Origin: Acidimicrobiia bacterium
Lineage (GTDB): Bacteria; Acidobacteriota; Vicinamibacteria; Vicinamibacterales; CAVVIG01
Reading direction: 5' to 3'
Assembly: GCA_016871175.1 (NCBI GenBank)
Contig: VFZL01000027.1
Location: 1 to 55,314, forward strand
DNA: 55,314 nt
The first letter of the stretch is position 1. Every line of letters starts with the position of its first letter. The position numbers and the translations under genes were made by a program. Below, one piece after another: positions 36,698-45,685 of the stretch. Below the pieces are notes generated by a model. That model was given only the letters and a program-made list of their open reading frames with translations. It was not told where the DNA came from and searched no databases.

Positions 36698-37468
36698 ATG
36701 ACGGTTACTGGCATCATCGGCACGATCTGCTGGTTCCCGCTCCGGGCCATCATCTTGGTCTGCGTCGCCCTGCGCATCCATCCCAATATCCTCACCTTGG
36801 TCGGGGTCGTCATCAACATCCTGGCCGCTTGGGCGCTGGTCGCGCAACGGTTCGTCCTGGCCGGGTTCGTGATGATTTGCGCCAACATCTTCGACTTCAT
36901 CGACGGCAAGGTCGCACACGAGCTCAAGCTGGAGTCGAAGTTCGGCGCCTTCTGGGATTCCACGCTCGACCGATTCTCGGACCTCGCGTTGATTGTCGGG
37001 CTCATCTATCTGTACTCGTCGCTCGGACGGAGCGACTACGTGCTGGTGGCGGCGCTCACCCTGACGTTCTCGGTCATGACGAGCTATGCGCGCGCCCGTG
37101 CGGAGTCGCTCATCGAGAAGTGCAAGGTCGGCTTCATGGAACGGCCCGAACGGATCGTGCTCTTCATGATCGGCGCGTTCACGAACCGGATGGCAGCGGT
37201 CCTGTGGGTGATTCTCTTACTGTCGGTGCTCACGGTCGCCAACCGCATCTACTACACATACTTGGCGCTGAACGCCCTGCCGATGCCAACGCACCGCGGC
37301 CTGCGCGGCGCCTTCAACCGCGCGTTCTTCTGGACCGACGAACGCACGACGATCCCGTACGATCTGTGGGTCATCGCCATCCTCACCTTCGTGTGGCTGA
37401 CTCCGCCCGATTGGCTCGGCGATCCAATGGCTCACGGGATGGGGCTGCTCGGCGGCTTGCTCGGCTGA
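36698..37468 (+). CDS. CDP-alcohol phosphatidyltransferase
   Basis: Transfers a phosphatidyl group from CDP-diacylglycerol or a similar donor to an alcohol in the inner membrane. The 256-residue product has about six hydrophobic spans and the family motif: DFIDGKVAH, then KFGAFWDSTLDRFSD, in which the four Asp of the D-x2-DG...G-x3-D-x3-D pattern are intact (the Arg of the usual AR is His). Chosen start ATG 36698. Product lipid (phosphatidylinositol phosphate, glycerol phosphate or other) cannot be decided. Unlike the broken copy at 15075-16080, this one looks functional. Confidence 0.88.
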   Translation: MTVTGIIGTICWFPLRAIILVCVALRIHPNILTLVGVVINILAAWALVAQRFVLAGFVMICANIFDFIDGKVAHELKLESKFGAFWDSTLDRFSDLALIVGLIYLYSSLGRSDYVLVAALTLTFSVMTSYARARAESLIEKCKVGFMERPERIVLFMIGAFTNRMAAVLWVILLLSVLTVANRIYYTYLALNALPMPTHRGLRGAFNRAFFWTDERTTIPYDLWVIAILTFVWLTPPDWLGDPMAHGMGLLGGLLG

Positions 37469-37521
37469 CACACGGCGGATAGTGGTTCGCGTCACGGAGT
37501 CGAGACGTGCAGCGTAAGTCG

Positions 37522-38070
37522 TCAGGTATCCTCGCGTTCATCGTGGCCACTGAGTTCCAGCCCCGTCCCGGCGAATTGGATCGCGTGTTCGCCGATCTTG
37601 TCGCGAAGGAGCCGACGGGCGGCACCGTAGTGCTCGATGGGCACAGGTAGGACGCGGGCAAAGTTCTTCAGGCGCGAGATGACCACGAGCGCCGCCGCGT
37701 GCGAACCTTCCCGCCACGTGATGCCTCCCACTTCATCCCAGCGAATGAATCCGGCATCAGCCCATATCCCGTCCTGATAGAACCCCCGCCCGATGCGTTG
37801 ACTGAGCGGAAGCAAGTACGCGTAGTACAGGAACATCATGCTCTCGCCGAACGCCGGTTGGTGAGAGAGCACGAGCTTGTAGAACACGATGAACCCGAGC
37901 AGGACACCGATCGCGAGGGCCATGCCGTAATGAGGCGGCTTCGGGTTGGGCCACACGAGCAGCGCCGCCTTTTGGCGCTTCCGGAATCGGACGCACTGGA
38001 GCAGCAGCCGCGCGTTGGCCACGAGAAAGCCAACCCCCAGCACGGTGAGCACCGTCGTGAGGATGTTCAC
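37522..38070 (-). CDS. two-span membrane protein of unknown function
   Basis: The 182-residue product has an N-terminal span (TTVLTVLGVGFLVANARLLL), a second span (MALAIGVLLGFIVFYKLVL) and a cytoplasmic-looking part with GRGFYQDGIWADAGFIRWDE followed by VGGITW, which resembles DUF5673-type proteins where a PH-like fold follows membrane helices. It sits 19 bases after tdk on the same strand. No function is assigned. Confidence 0.6.
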   Translation of the reverse strand: MNILTTVLTVLGVGFLVANARLLLQCVRFRKRQKAALLVWPNPKPPHYGMALAIGVLLGFIVFYKLVLSHQPAFGESMMFLYYAYLLPLSQRIGRGFYQDGIWADAGFIRWDEVGGITWREGSHAAALVVISRLKNFARVLPVPIEHYGAARRLLRDKIGEHAIQFAGTGLELSGHDEREDT

Positions 38071-38089
38071 GAGCAGATTCTACTGTCGG

Positions 38090-38671
38090 TCAACGCGGCG
38101 CTTCGGCAGAAAGGTTCGGGTCGAAGCAGTGGCGACAGCGGGCTTCGTACAGGCCGGATGCCCCGACGAGCACGCGATCGGCGTTGGCCACCAGCCGCTG
38201 CGTATGATTGGCTGGCCCGCCACACACGACACAAATGGCCAGTGTCTTGGTGATGTACTCGGCGATCGCCAACAGCTGAGGCATCGGCTCGAAGGGACGG
38301 CCCAGGTAATCCTGGTCCAGGCCAGCCACGATGACGCGCCTGCCCTGCCCTGCGAGCGTATTGCACGCGGCCGGCAAGCCGGCATCGAAGAACTGGCCCT
38401 CGTCTATGCCGATCACCTCGACGTTCGGGCGCACCCGAGCCAGGAGCTCGGTCGAATTCGTCACGTTCTCTGACGCCAGCCGCATGTCGCTGTGCGACAC
38501 GATGTGGTCTTCGCCGAAGCGGTCGTCAACGAGCGGCTTGAAGATCTGCACCTGCTGGCGGGCAATCTGGGCGCGGCGGAGCCTGCGAATCAGCTCCTCG
38601 CTCTTGCCGCTGAACATACTTCCGGTGATGACCTCGATCCAGCCGTGCGGAGACCTTCGCAGGACATCCAT
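38090..38671 (-). CDS. tdk: thymidine kinase (type II)
   Basis: Salvages thymidine. The 193-residue product has the P-loop [20 protein letters not shown], the Asp-Glu pair in [11 protein letters not shown], the lasso-type [11 protein letters not shown], and four zinc-binding Cys (CVVC and CRHC). Length and order fit the small bacterial TK1-like family. A 154-base gap upstream holds palindrome D and no gene. Confidence 0.95.
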   Translation of the reverse strand: MDVLRRSPHGWIEVITGSMFSGKSEELIRRLRRAQIARQQVQIFKPLVDDRFGEDHIVSHSDMRLASENVTNSTELLARVRPNVEVIGIDEGQFFDAGLPAACNTLAGQGRRVIVAGLDQDYLGRPFEPMPQLLAIAEYITKTLAICVVCGGPANHTQRLVANADRVLVGASGLYEARCRHCFDPNLSAEAPR

Positions 38672-38679
38672 TGATCAAT

Positions 38680-38694
38680 CGGGGCTCCGCCCCG
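38680..38694. repeat. GC-rich palindrome, family member D
   Basis: CGGGGCTCCGCCCCG with flanks CAAT before and AA after; it is the exact reverse complement of member B at 30532-30546 and shares 21 bases with it. It lies eight bases upstream of the tdk start. About 70 bases further is CCTTGCTAG, also found 69 bases after member A, which hints at a longer unit. Confidence 0.65.
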
Positions 38695-38825
38695 AACGCC
38701 GGCTCAGCGGCTGATCGGGCCCCCGCCCACCGATCCGCTCCGTCGCCGGCGCGCGGTGCGCCTTGCTAGGCCGCCATGGTCCAGAGGGGGAGGCTCTTTT
38801 CGCACGCAGCATCGCGGCCCAAACA

Positions 38826-39392
38826 TTACGCTCGCGCCTGATATTCGCCTGACTCGGTATTGACGCGAATCCGGTCGCCTTCGTTGATGAACGAAGGCAC
38901 GCTGATGACCAGGCCGGTCTCGAGCGTGGCGGGTTTGACCTGGGCGCTCGCCGTGGCGCCCTTGATGCCAGGAACCGTTTCTTTCACCACGAGCTCGACC
39001 ACCTGTGGCAGCTCGATGCCAACAGGTTCCTCGCCGTAAAACTCCACTCTGATGAGGGCCTCCGCGACGAGGTAGTCCTTCGCATCGCCCATTGCCTCGG
39101 CCGAGATGTGGATCTGCTCGTATGTCGACGTGTCCATGAAGTAGTAGAGGTCGCCGTCGTTGTAGAGATACTGCATCTCGCGCTCGTCGAGCGTGGCGCG
39201 CTCGATGTCGTCCTCGGACCGCCACTTCGTGTCGGCGAGGGTCAAAGTGCGAATGTTTCGCATCTTGCACTGCACATGCGCGCGCAGGTTGCCCGGCGTG
39301 AGGTGGTGGAGCTCCAGGATCCGGAAGAGGTCGTTACCGACCTTGACGAGCTGTCCCTTCCGGAGACGCTTGGCTTGAACGGTCTGTGGCAT
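38826..39392 (-). CDS. efp: translation elongation factor P
   Basis: EF-P relieves ribosome stalling at polyproline. The 188-residue product from ATG 39392 has all three OB-like domains, with the middle QYLYNDGDLYYFMDTSTYEQ and the C-terminal signature region (PATLETGLVISVPSFINEGD). At the loop tip, where Lys or Arg is modified in enterobacteria and pseudomonads, the sequence is LTPGNLRAHV, with Asn. Hence modification by EpmAB or EarP is unlikely. Divergent from hsp20. Confidence 0.95.
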   Translation of the reverse strand: MPQTVQAKRLRKGQLVKVGNDLFRILELHHLTPGNLRAHVQCKMRNIRTLTLADTKWRSEDDIERATLDEREMQYLYNDGDLYYFMDTSTYEQIHISAEAMGDAKDYLVAEALIRVEFYGEEPVGIELPQVVELVVKETVPGIKGATASAQVKPATLETGLVISVPSFINEGDRIRVNTESGEYQARA

Positions 39393-39462
39393 GGTGTATC
39401 CGTAGATCCTTGGAATCGTAGCACATATGGTCTGCACGCCTAGACCCGTGCTACACTGCGCC

Positions 39463-39867
39463 GTGGCTTTTACACACTGGGATCCGGTGCGCGATCTGCT
39501 CTCGCTGCACGAGCAAATCGGACAGTTGGTCGGCACGGATGCGCCAGGTTGGACTCCGCCCGTCGACCTCTATGAGACGGCGACCACGTTCGTTTTGACG
39601 GCCGAGCTCCCAGGCTTGAACCGTGAGGCCATCGAGATTCACGCCGAGGAGAGCCGCGTCACCATACGTGGAACGCGAGAAGTCGGGCTCGTTCCCTGTG
39701 AACAGTACCACCGTGTCGAGCGTGGACATGGGCGCTTCTCACGCGCCTTCGTTCTGCCCGAGCCGATCGACGTGGAAGGCGTGGCGGCGGACTTCAAGGA
39801 AGGCGTGCTCACCGTCACGCTCCCCAAGGCCGGTGGCCGAGGTGCCCGCCGGGTCGACGTCCGCTAG
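39463..39867 (+). CDS. Hsp20/alpha-crystallin small heat-shock protein
   Basis: A holdase chaperone. The 134-residue product from GTG 39463 has the alpha-crystallin domain: PPVDLYETATTFVLTAELPG, EESRVTIRGTRE, HGRFSRAFVLPEPIDVEGV and the closing FKEGVLTVTLPKAG. An upstream start at 39427 is possible, but a -10-like TACACT at 39452-39457 lies inside that extension, which favours the shorter form with a very short leader. Confidence 0.93.
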   Translation: MAFTHWDPVRDLLSLHEQIGQLVGTDAPGWTPPVDLYETATTFVLTAELPGLNREAIEIHAEESRVTIRGTREVGLVPCEQYHRVERGHGRFSRAFVLPEPIDVEGVAADFKEGVLTVTLPKAGGRGARRVDVR

Positions 39868-39976
39868 GACGCTCTTCTCGACAGCAGGCTACTCCGTCTC
39901 ATCCGGCCCGGTTGGGCAATTGATCCTCCGGTCGCCTTCTGGCAATCTGTGACGAGCGCAGAGTCAACGTCAACCT

Positions 39977-41185
39977 ATGAGACGCTTCCTCCTCTCTACC
40001 CTTCTTGTCGTTGCTGGTTTCGCCGCCGGGCTCGTCGTCACTGGCCGCCTGAACGGCGTGAGTGAGTCGTTTGGCCGAACCGCCCCGGCCGAAACGCAGC
40101 CCGCTCCGAGCACACCCCGTTCGGCGCCAGCTCCCCCCGCGCAAGCGGTCGCAGCGCTGACGACGACACCGATGGGTGGCCCCGACTTTACGAGAGTGGC
40201 CAGTGCTGGGGTGCGGGGCGTTGCGAACATCTCTTCGACGCAGCTCGTTCGGCAATCGAATTCGCCCTTTGCCAGCGATCCCTTCTTTCGGTACTTCTTT
40301 GGCGATCAAGACGACATGTTCGGCGCGAGAACACGCCGCTCCCAGAGCCTTGGCTCCGGCGTCATCATCTCGGCCGACGGCTACGTGGTCACCAACAATC
40401 ATGTCGTCGGGGAGAACACGCGGTCGCGGGAAGTCACCGTCGCGCTGTCCGACAAGCGCGAGATCAAGGGTCGCATCATCGGCACCGATCCGGCGACCGA
40501 TATCGCGCTGCTGAAGATCGATGTGAGGGGGCTTCCGTATGTTTCGTGGGGCGACTCGAGCAGGCTTCAGGTCGGCGAGTGGGTTTTGGCGATCGGGAGC
40601 CCCTTTCAACTCAGCCAGACGGTCACCGCCGGCATCATCAGCGCGACGGGCCGCGCGAACGTCGGATTCGCTGACTACGAAGACTTCATCCAGACCGATG
40701 CGGCCATCAATCCCGGTAACTCCGGGGGCGCGCTCATCAACAACCGCGGGGAGCTCATCGGCATCAACACGGGCATCTTCAGCCAAAGCGGTGGCTATCA
40801 AGGCATCGGGTTCGCGGTACCGAGCAACCTCGCGCGCCACATCATCGACGACTTGATCAAATTCGGTGCGGTCCGACGCGGCACGATCGGCGGGATCTCG
40901 ATCGAGCCGCTCTCGCCCCAGCACGCCGCCGAGTTCGGAGTACCCAACACCAAAGGCGTCGTCGTCTCTCGCATGTTGCGGAACTCCGAGGCGTACAGCG
41001 CGGGTCTCCGGCCGGGTGACATCATCACCGGCTTCAACGGTAAGCCGGTCGACGATCCCTCCTCGCTGTATCGGTTGGTCGCCGATGCGGCGGTCGGATC
41101 CACCGCAACGGTGCGCGTGCTGAGGGACGGCCGCTCGGTCGATCTGCGCATCCCAGTCGTGGCGGACCCGCGCAGCCAACAGTGA
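39977..41185 (+). CDS. HtrA/Deg-type periplasmic serine protease
   Basis: The 402-residue product has an N-terminal signal anchor (LLSTLLVVAGFAAGLVV), a Pro/Ala linker, a trypsin-like domain and one PDZ domain (residues about 295-390, GLRPGDIITGFNGKPV). The catalytic triad is His in VTNNHVVG, Asp in DPATDIALLKID and Ser in NPGNSGGALINN. One PDZ makes it DegS-like in layout. It degrades or senses misfolded envelope proteins. Its stop overlaps the next GTG by four bases. Confidence 0.95.
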   Translation: MRRFLLSTLLVVAGFAAGLVVTGRLNGVSESFGRTAPAETQPAPSTPRSAPAPPAQAVAALTTTPMGGPDFTRVASAGVRGVANISSTQLVRQSNSPFASDPFFRYFFGDQDDMFGARTRRSQSLGSGVIISADGYVVTNNHVVGENTRSREVTVALSDKREIKGRIIGTDPATDIALLKIDVRGLPYVSWGDSSRLQVGEWVLAIGSPFQLSQTVTAGIISATGRANVGFADYEDFIQTDAAINPGNSGGALINNRGELIGINTGIFSQSGGYQGIGFAVPSNLARHIIDDLIKFGAVRRGTIGGISIEPLSPQHAAEFGVPNTKGVVVSRMLRNSEAYSAGLRPGDIITGFNGKPVDDPSSLYRLVADAAVGSTATVRVLRDGRSVDLRIPVVADPRSQQ

Positions 41186-41769
41186 CGAGGCCCTCAGACG
41201 TGCGGGCGAATCGGATGCGACTCGGCACGCTGGTCGTTCTGGTCGCGGTCCTCGCTGGACCGATTCAGGGTTTCGACGAGCAGCTGACGCCCGCCCCGCC
41301 CGCCGGCGGTCAGATTTCGTCGGCTACCGCTGCCCAGCCCGGGCCCTTGCCGGCTCCTCCCGTCGTGCGAGGTCGCTACCTCGATGCCGTGCCGTCTATG
41401 ATCCGCGGTCCTGGCGCGGGATGGAACCGGCTCACCCTCGTCGCCGACATCACGCCAAAGCCCGGCATGCGCGTCTATGCTCCCGGCAACAGGGGCTACA
41501 CGCCGATCCAGTTGACCCTTGACGAGGCACGCGATCGCAACACTGGTCCTACGCAGTATCCCAAAGCCAATGTCTATCTGTTTGCCCCGTTGAACGAACG
41601 CGTTCAGGTGTTCGACGCCCCGTTCCGCCTGTCACGCGACGTGACGGCGCGATCGGGCTGGCCGTCTGGCGGCACGATAACGGGTCGACTCGAGTACCAA
41701 GCCTGCGATGACAAGGTCTGCTACCTGCCACAAGCTCTTTCGCTCACGTGGGCGCTCACGCCACCCTAG
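41182..41769 (+). CDS. secreted protein with DsbD N-terminal-like domain
   Basis: The 195-residue product has a signal peptide (LGTLVVLVAVLAGPIQG) and an immunoglobulin-like domain ending GRLEYQACDDKVCYLPQALS, the paired-cysteine motif of the DsbD alpha domain, which receives electrons from the membrane part of DsbD. No transmembrane or thioredoxin-like DsbD part follows. GTG 41182 overlaps the protease stop, so the two are co-translated; this suggests envelope redox or folding work beside HtrA. Confidence 0.7.
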   Translation: MTRPSDVRANRMRLGTLVVLVAVLAGPIQGFDEQLTPAPPAGGQISSATAAQPGPLPAPPVVRGRYLDAVPSMIRGPGAGWNRLTLVADITPKPGMRVYAPGNRGYTPIQLTLDEARDRNTGPTQYPKANVYLFAPLNERVQVFDAPFRLSRDVTARSGWPSGGTITGRLEYQACDDKVCYLPQALSLTWALTPP

Positions 41770-41865
41770 CCGTCTTGAACGGTCGACATGTGACGGTGCG
41801 GGCCCAAGCTCAGGTCGAGAAGGCGGGTTCCCCGCGAAGCCAGGTCCGTGAGACGTCGCGGCGCG

Positions 41866-42819
41866 TTATTGCGCAAGGAGGGGCGCGAGTGCCGCCTGGA
41901 AGAAGTTCACGACGCCGTCCTTGTTCAGATGGTCCGTGTCGTAGAACAGCTTCTCATCGTTCCCGGCGTGCGTGAAGTCGTGTAGTGGAATGTCGAGCCG
42001 AGCCAACAGCTCCTTCAGTCGCCCGTCGAACTCCTGTTCCCCTGGGATCCACCTGACGATCCGCTCCGGGATGGGCGGCTTGACCACAAGGACACGGATC
42101 CCGCGTGATTGCACGTCGCGCAGGAAGTCCTCGAACTCCGCCATGTAGCGGGCGAACACCGCTTGATCGATTGGCTGTGCGTACAGGTACGTCAGGCGCT
42201 GATCGTCGATCTGCTGCACCGGCCGATACGACCGGTTGAATCGCGTACTCTCCTCCGGAGAGACGTCGCTGGCGAAGCGATCCTTGTTGTTGATCTTCGA
42301 GAACCCGGTCAAGACATCGACGCCGACCGAGCGCGTGGACGGATCGGACAGCAGCTCACGCGCCAGCGATAGATCGAATGGCGCCCGCAGGAACAACCGA
42401 GTGTCTTGAAGACGATCCTCATTCCACGTCCTGGCGTAGAAGGCGAACGAGTCAATGACATACACCACCCCTTCTGTCCGATGTCTCGTCAGGAAATACT
42501 CGAAGATCAATCGGCTGACACGCACACCACCACCCACCAGGGCCAGATTCACGATCTTCTTCTGTGTCAGCGCCTCGAGACGAGGGGTCATGTCCTGGTA
42601 GCCGAGCGCGGCCGCGTGCGACGCGCCCAGGATGACGTAGTCGTACTGCGTCGGCGGCGCCGACTTGACGAGAAAGAACTTGTTCGTCTGCGCGTGCCGC
42701 CACACCAGCCGCTCTGACCACGCGTACAGCGCGCCGTAGGGGAGCACCCCGATCGCCGCAAAGACAAGCGCACGTGTCAGGAAATGACGCCCCTCAGTGA
42801 TGTTGCGGATGGCAGCCAT
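41866..42819 (-). CDS. SGNH-like O-acetylation partner protein
   Basis: The 317-residue product has one N-terminal membrane span (ALVFAAIGVLPYGALYAW) and a periplasmic part with YDYVILGASHAAALGYQDMT, resembling the GDS-type Ser block of SGNH hydrolases, and a C-terminal YDTDHLNKDGVVNFF holding a D-x2-H block. This matches AlgJ/AlgX/DltD-type proteins that pair with MBOAT transferases. Its start is one base past the MBOAT stop. Inferred role: moving acyl groups onto a surface polysaccharide. Confidence 0.75.
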   Translation of the reverse strand: MAAIRNITEGRHFLTRALVFAAIGVLPYGALYAWSERLVWRHAQTNKFFLVKSAPPTQYDYVILGASHAAALGYQDMTPRLEALTQKKIVNLALVGGGVRVSRLIFEYFLTRHRTEGVVYVIDSFAFYARTWNEDRLQDTRLFLRAPFDLSLARELLSDPSTRSVGVDVLTGFSKINNKDRFASDVSPEESTRFNRSYRPVQQIDDQRLTYLYAQPIDQAVFARYMAEFEDFLRDVQSRGIRVLVVKPPIPERIVRWIPGEQEFDGRLKELLARLDIPLHDFTHAGNDEKLFYDTDHLNKDGVVNFFQAALAPLLAQ

Positions 42820-42820
42820 G

Positions 42821-44254
42821 TCAGAACTGCATGTACACGAACTGCGTGAGGTTCCAGTTTCCCAACACCAGCAGCATCGCAAGCAAGGCGTAATACGCGG
42901 CCCAGCGCACGTAGATCGGCCTTGCATCGAGCCGCGCCCACATCGACTGGAGATCGTCGAAGGCCTCGACGATCAGCAGGATGCAGATGAGAGCGACCAC
43001 CAGCTGCACCGCGGGGTCGTACAGCCGCGCGACCAGGAGACGCGGCAGGGACCCGCCGGCCGCGCCGACGCGCGAGATAACCGTGATCGCGTCACCAAGA
43101 GAGCTGGCCCGGAAGAACACCCAGGTCACCAGGACCAAGTGAAACGTAACCAGGATGCCCACCAAGCGGCCCGGCCTCGCCTTATGTGGGCGTCGGCCCA
43201 TCCCCCCACGGAGACGACTCAAGGCGCCGCCCCCCACCTGATAGAGTCCGTTCAGACCGCCCCAGACGACGAAGGTCCAGTTGGCTCCGTGCCACAGGCC
43301 GGAAACGAGAAACACGATCAGGACGTTGAGATGAGCGCGCCACACCGACACGCGGCTGCCGCCCAGCGGGATGTAGAGGTAGTCCCGAAACCAGGCCGAA
43401 AGCGAGATGTGCCATCGTTCCGACCAGAATTCCCGCACCGACGTGGAGAGATACGGGCGTCGGAAGTTTTCGAGCAAATCGACGCCGAGCATGCGCGACG
43501 TGCCGATCGCGATGTCCGAATAGCCCGAGAAATCGCAGTACAGCTGGAACGCAAAGAAGTACGTGGCCAGCAAGAGATCGGCTGGGGAGGCAAAGGCGGG
43601 TGACCGATAGGCGGCGTCGACGAGCGGGGCCAGTCGATCCGCGATGACGACCTTCTTGAACAGCCCCCATAGCACCAGTTGCAAGCCGCCGGTCACGCGG
43701 GGCGCGTCGAAGCGCAGCGGTGACTCGAGCTGGCTCAAAAACGGCCTCGCCCGCTCAATCGGCCCAGCGAGCAGCTTCGGGAAGAACGCAATGTAGAGTG
43801 CGAACTTGCCGAAATGCCCCACGGCCTCCAGCCTGCCCCGGAACACGTTGACGAGATAGCTGACACACGAGAAGGCGTAGAAAGACAACCCGGCGGCGAC
43901 AGCCAGATCGAGCCGCGGCAGCGCGGTGCGCCCGAGTATCGCGTTGACACTGTCGATGGTGAAGTCTGCGTACTTGTTGACGAAGAGCAGGCCGAGCACC
44001 AGCACGACCGAGAACATCAGCCGTCGACGACGCGTCGTCGATCTGGCCTCGTCAACGCGGCCTATCGCAAGCGCCCCGATGTAGCCCACGAGCGTCACCG
44101 CCAGCAACAGCAGCACGTACTCGACGCGAAACAGGGCGTAGTTCAGGAAGCTGGCTGCGAGCAGCAGCATCCAGCGAGATCGATGGGGACTCGCGTAGAA
44201 CGCGATGACGAGAACAGCGAGGAAGCCGAGGAAAGAGAACGAATTGAACAGCAT
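42821..44254 (-). CDS. MBOAT family O-acyltransferase (AlgI-like)
   Basis: The 477-residue integral membrane protein has about ten spans and the AlgI signatures: FDAPRVTGGLQLVLWGLFKK, YCDFSGYSDIAIGTSRMLG, RPYLSTSVREFWSERWHISL, FRDYLYIPLGGSR and GLWHGANWTFVVWGGLNG with the catalytic His. Such proteins move acetyl groups across the inner membrane for polysaccharide acetylation. No polysaccharide synthase genes are in the window, so the acceptor is unknown. Confidence 0.92.
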   Translation of the reverse strand: MLFNSFSFLGFLAVLVIAFYASPHRSRWMLLLAASFLNYALFRVEYVLLLLAVTLVGYIGALAIGRVDEARSTTRRRRLMFSVVLVLGLLFVNKYADFTIDSVNAILGRTALPRLDLAVAAGLSFYAFSCVSYLVNVFRGRLEAVGHFGKFALYIAFFPKLLAGPIERARPFLSQLESPLRFDAPRVTGGLQLVLWGLFKKVVIADRLAPLVDAAYRSPAFASPADLLLATYFFAFQLYCDFSGYSDIAIGTSRMLGVDLLENFRRPYLSTSVREFWSERWHISLSAWFRDYLYIPLGGSRVSVWRAHLNVLIVFLVSGLWHGANWTFVVWGGLNGLYQVGGGALSRLRGGMGRRPHKARPGRLVGILVTFHLVLVTWVFFRASSLGDAITVISRVGAAGGSLPRLLVARLYDPAVQLVVALICILLIVEAFDDLQSMWARLDARPIYVRWAAYYALLAMLLVLGNWNLTQFVYMQF

Positions 44255-44285
44255 CGCCGCTGTCTCGGCCGCGCGGGCCGTTCGG

Positions 44286-44735
44286 TCAGTAGGTCGTCCA
44301 GGATTCCAGGAGCTCCTTCGGGAGCTTGGGCACTGGCCGACTCGGATTGAAGTTCGCCTTCAAATACGTGTACAGCGTCGTGAACTCATCGTCTGATAGG
44401 CCGGTGACACGCGGTCGGTGATCGAGGCTGCTCCGCGTCCAGGCGTCTTCGTCCATCTGCAGGATCACGATGGGCACGAACGTGTGGCAGTTCTGACAGT
44501 TGTTGAGCACCAGGTCACGACCCGCACCCTGCGGGAAGATCTCGTCCATGTTGACCTTGGTGACGCTCGCCGCGGCGGCTGAATTGTTGTCGCCGCGCGC
44601 ACCGGCTGGAGTCGTGCCGTGGGCGCTGGGCGTCCCCTGATCACTCGATTGCGGGGCCGACCCACCGCCACAGGCCGCCAGCGCAGCTGCCCCGGCGATT
44701 GACAGCAGCCTACGCCATTGGACACATCTCCTCAT
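44286..44735 (-). CDS. monohaem cytochrome c lipoprotein
   Basis: The 149-residue product from ATG 44735 has a lipoprotein signal with lipobox LAAC (Cys22), a low-complexity linker, and a single haem site CQNCH (Cys80-His84) followed by LSDDEFTTLYTYLKANF. A possible axial Met lies in QMDEDAW. It is a small periplasmic electron carrier tethered to a membrane. The downstream neighbour at 44818 has the same layout. Confidence 0.8.
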   Translation of the reverse strand: MRRCVQWRRLLSIAGAAALAACGGGSAPQSSDQGTPSAHGTTPAGARGDNNSAAAASVTKVNMDEIFPQGAGRDLVLNNCQNCHTFVPIVILQMDEDAWTRSSLDHRPRVTGLSDDEFTTLYTYLKANFNPSRPVPKLPKELLESWTTY

Positions 44736-44817
44736 GAACCCGTGAATCCCCCAGCCCGAGAACCGTCGCCGCCTGAACCCCTGCACCTTTGAACCTGCGT
44801 TGCCGCCGAGCCACACC

Positions 44818-45234
44818 TCAGAACGGTGTGCACCCGCCCTCGAGGAACGCGGGCGGCATCTTCGGTTCGGGCTTGCTCGCGCCGAAGTGGGTCTTCAGGT
44901 AGGTGAAGATGGCCTCGACGTCGGCACCCAACACGCGATCTTTGTGCGAGTCCCTGAGGGCGTCCCACCGCTCGGCACTCCGCTGGCCAATCGCCGAACA
45001 CGCGACGTTGTGGCACGACGCACAGCTGTTCATCACCAGCGCTTTCTCGGGCGCCTCAGGGAACACGTCGGCGACGGTCCTGTACTCCGCCGCTGGAGGT
45101 GTGGCTGGCGCGGGTGCAGGCTCGGCAGCGGGAGTGTCGCCGGATCCGCCCTCGCGGACCGGTTCCGACGTGCCGCCACAGGCGGCGATCACCACGCCGA
45201 AGACAAGCAGAAAAACGAACGCGAGCCAGCGCAT
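44818..45234 (-). CDS. monohaem cytochrome c lipoprotein
   Basis: The 138-residue product from ATG 45234 (GGAGG seven bases before) has lipobox IAAC (Cys19), a Pro/Ala-rich linker and a haem site CASCH (Cys71-His75), with ERWDALRDSHKDRV and EAIFTYLKTHFGASKPEPKM at the end. It is a divergent paralogue of the gene at 44286. Two extra Cys, in NVACSAIG and near the C-terminus (GGCTPF), could form a disulfide. Electron partner unknown. Confidence 0.8.
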   Translation of the reverse strand: MRWLAFVFLLVFGVVIAACGGTSEPVREGGSGDTPAAEPAPAPATPPAAEYRTVADVFPEAPEKALVMNSCASCHNVACSAIGQRSAERWDALRDSHKDRVLGADVEAIFTYLKTHFGASKPEPKMPPAFLEGGCTPF

Positions 45235-45255
45235 GCGACGGCCTCCAGTAGACAA

Positions 45256-45570
45256 TCAATCCAGATACGTGTCTTCGGACACGGCTGCCCGTTTTCGAAC
45301 GCGACCCTCGAGCGAGAAGACCGGCACGGAGATGAGCTTCTTCGCTTCGGTTGACGGGAACCCGCGTTCCATCAGCACGCGGAGCGCGTCGCTGACATCC
45401 TCGTCGTAGAACTGCTCCATGCACTGGTTGCAGACGCGCGCCGGGATGTCCTCGACCACGACCAACGAATCGTCCGTTGGCCAGATGGCCGTGCGGACGG
45501 TGGTCGCGATCGCCGCTCCCTCGCACCGTGGACAAGGCATCGGCGGGATGGGCGGAGTATCCGTTGTCAT
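45256..45570 (-). CDS. YgiT-type zinc finger protein
   Basis: The 104-residue product has CPRC near the N-terminus and CNQCMEQFYDEDVSDAL, the two CxxC pairs of YgiT/MqsA N-terminal zinc fingers. The helix-turn-helix half of MqsA antitoxin is absent and no MqsR- or RelE-like toxin gene is adjacent. It lies 21 bases upstream of the cytochrome gene on the same strand, so it may be read with the two cytochromes. Confidence 0.75.
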   Translation of the reverse strand: MTTDTPPIPPMPCPRCEGAAIATTVRTAIWPTDDSLVVVEDIPARVCNQCMEQFYDEDVSDALRVLMERGFPSTEAKKLISVPVFSLEGRVRKRAAVSEDTYLD

Positions 45571-45685
45571 GGGCTCTGTGAATCCTGAGAAAACATCGTC
45601 AACGTCGGCAGCACTCCCGGCCTCTGGGCCTTTCGCGTGGAAGTGCGGCCGAGAATATCACGAACCCGCAGACGGATGAACACGC

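Noticed and set aside
45256-45570. Toxin-antitoxin module
   Set aside because: Only a YgiT-type zinc finger is present; no toxin-like ORF is adjacent.
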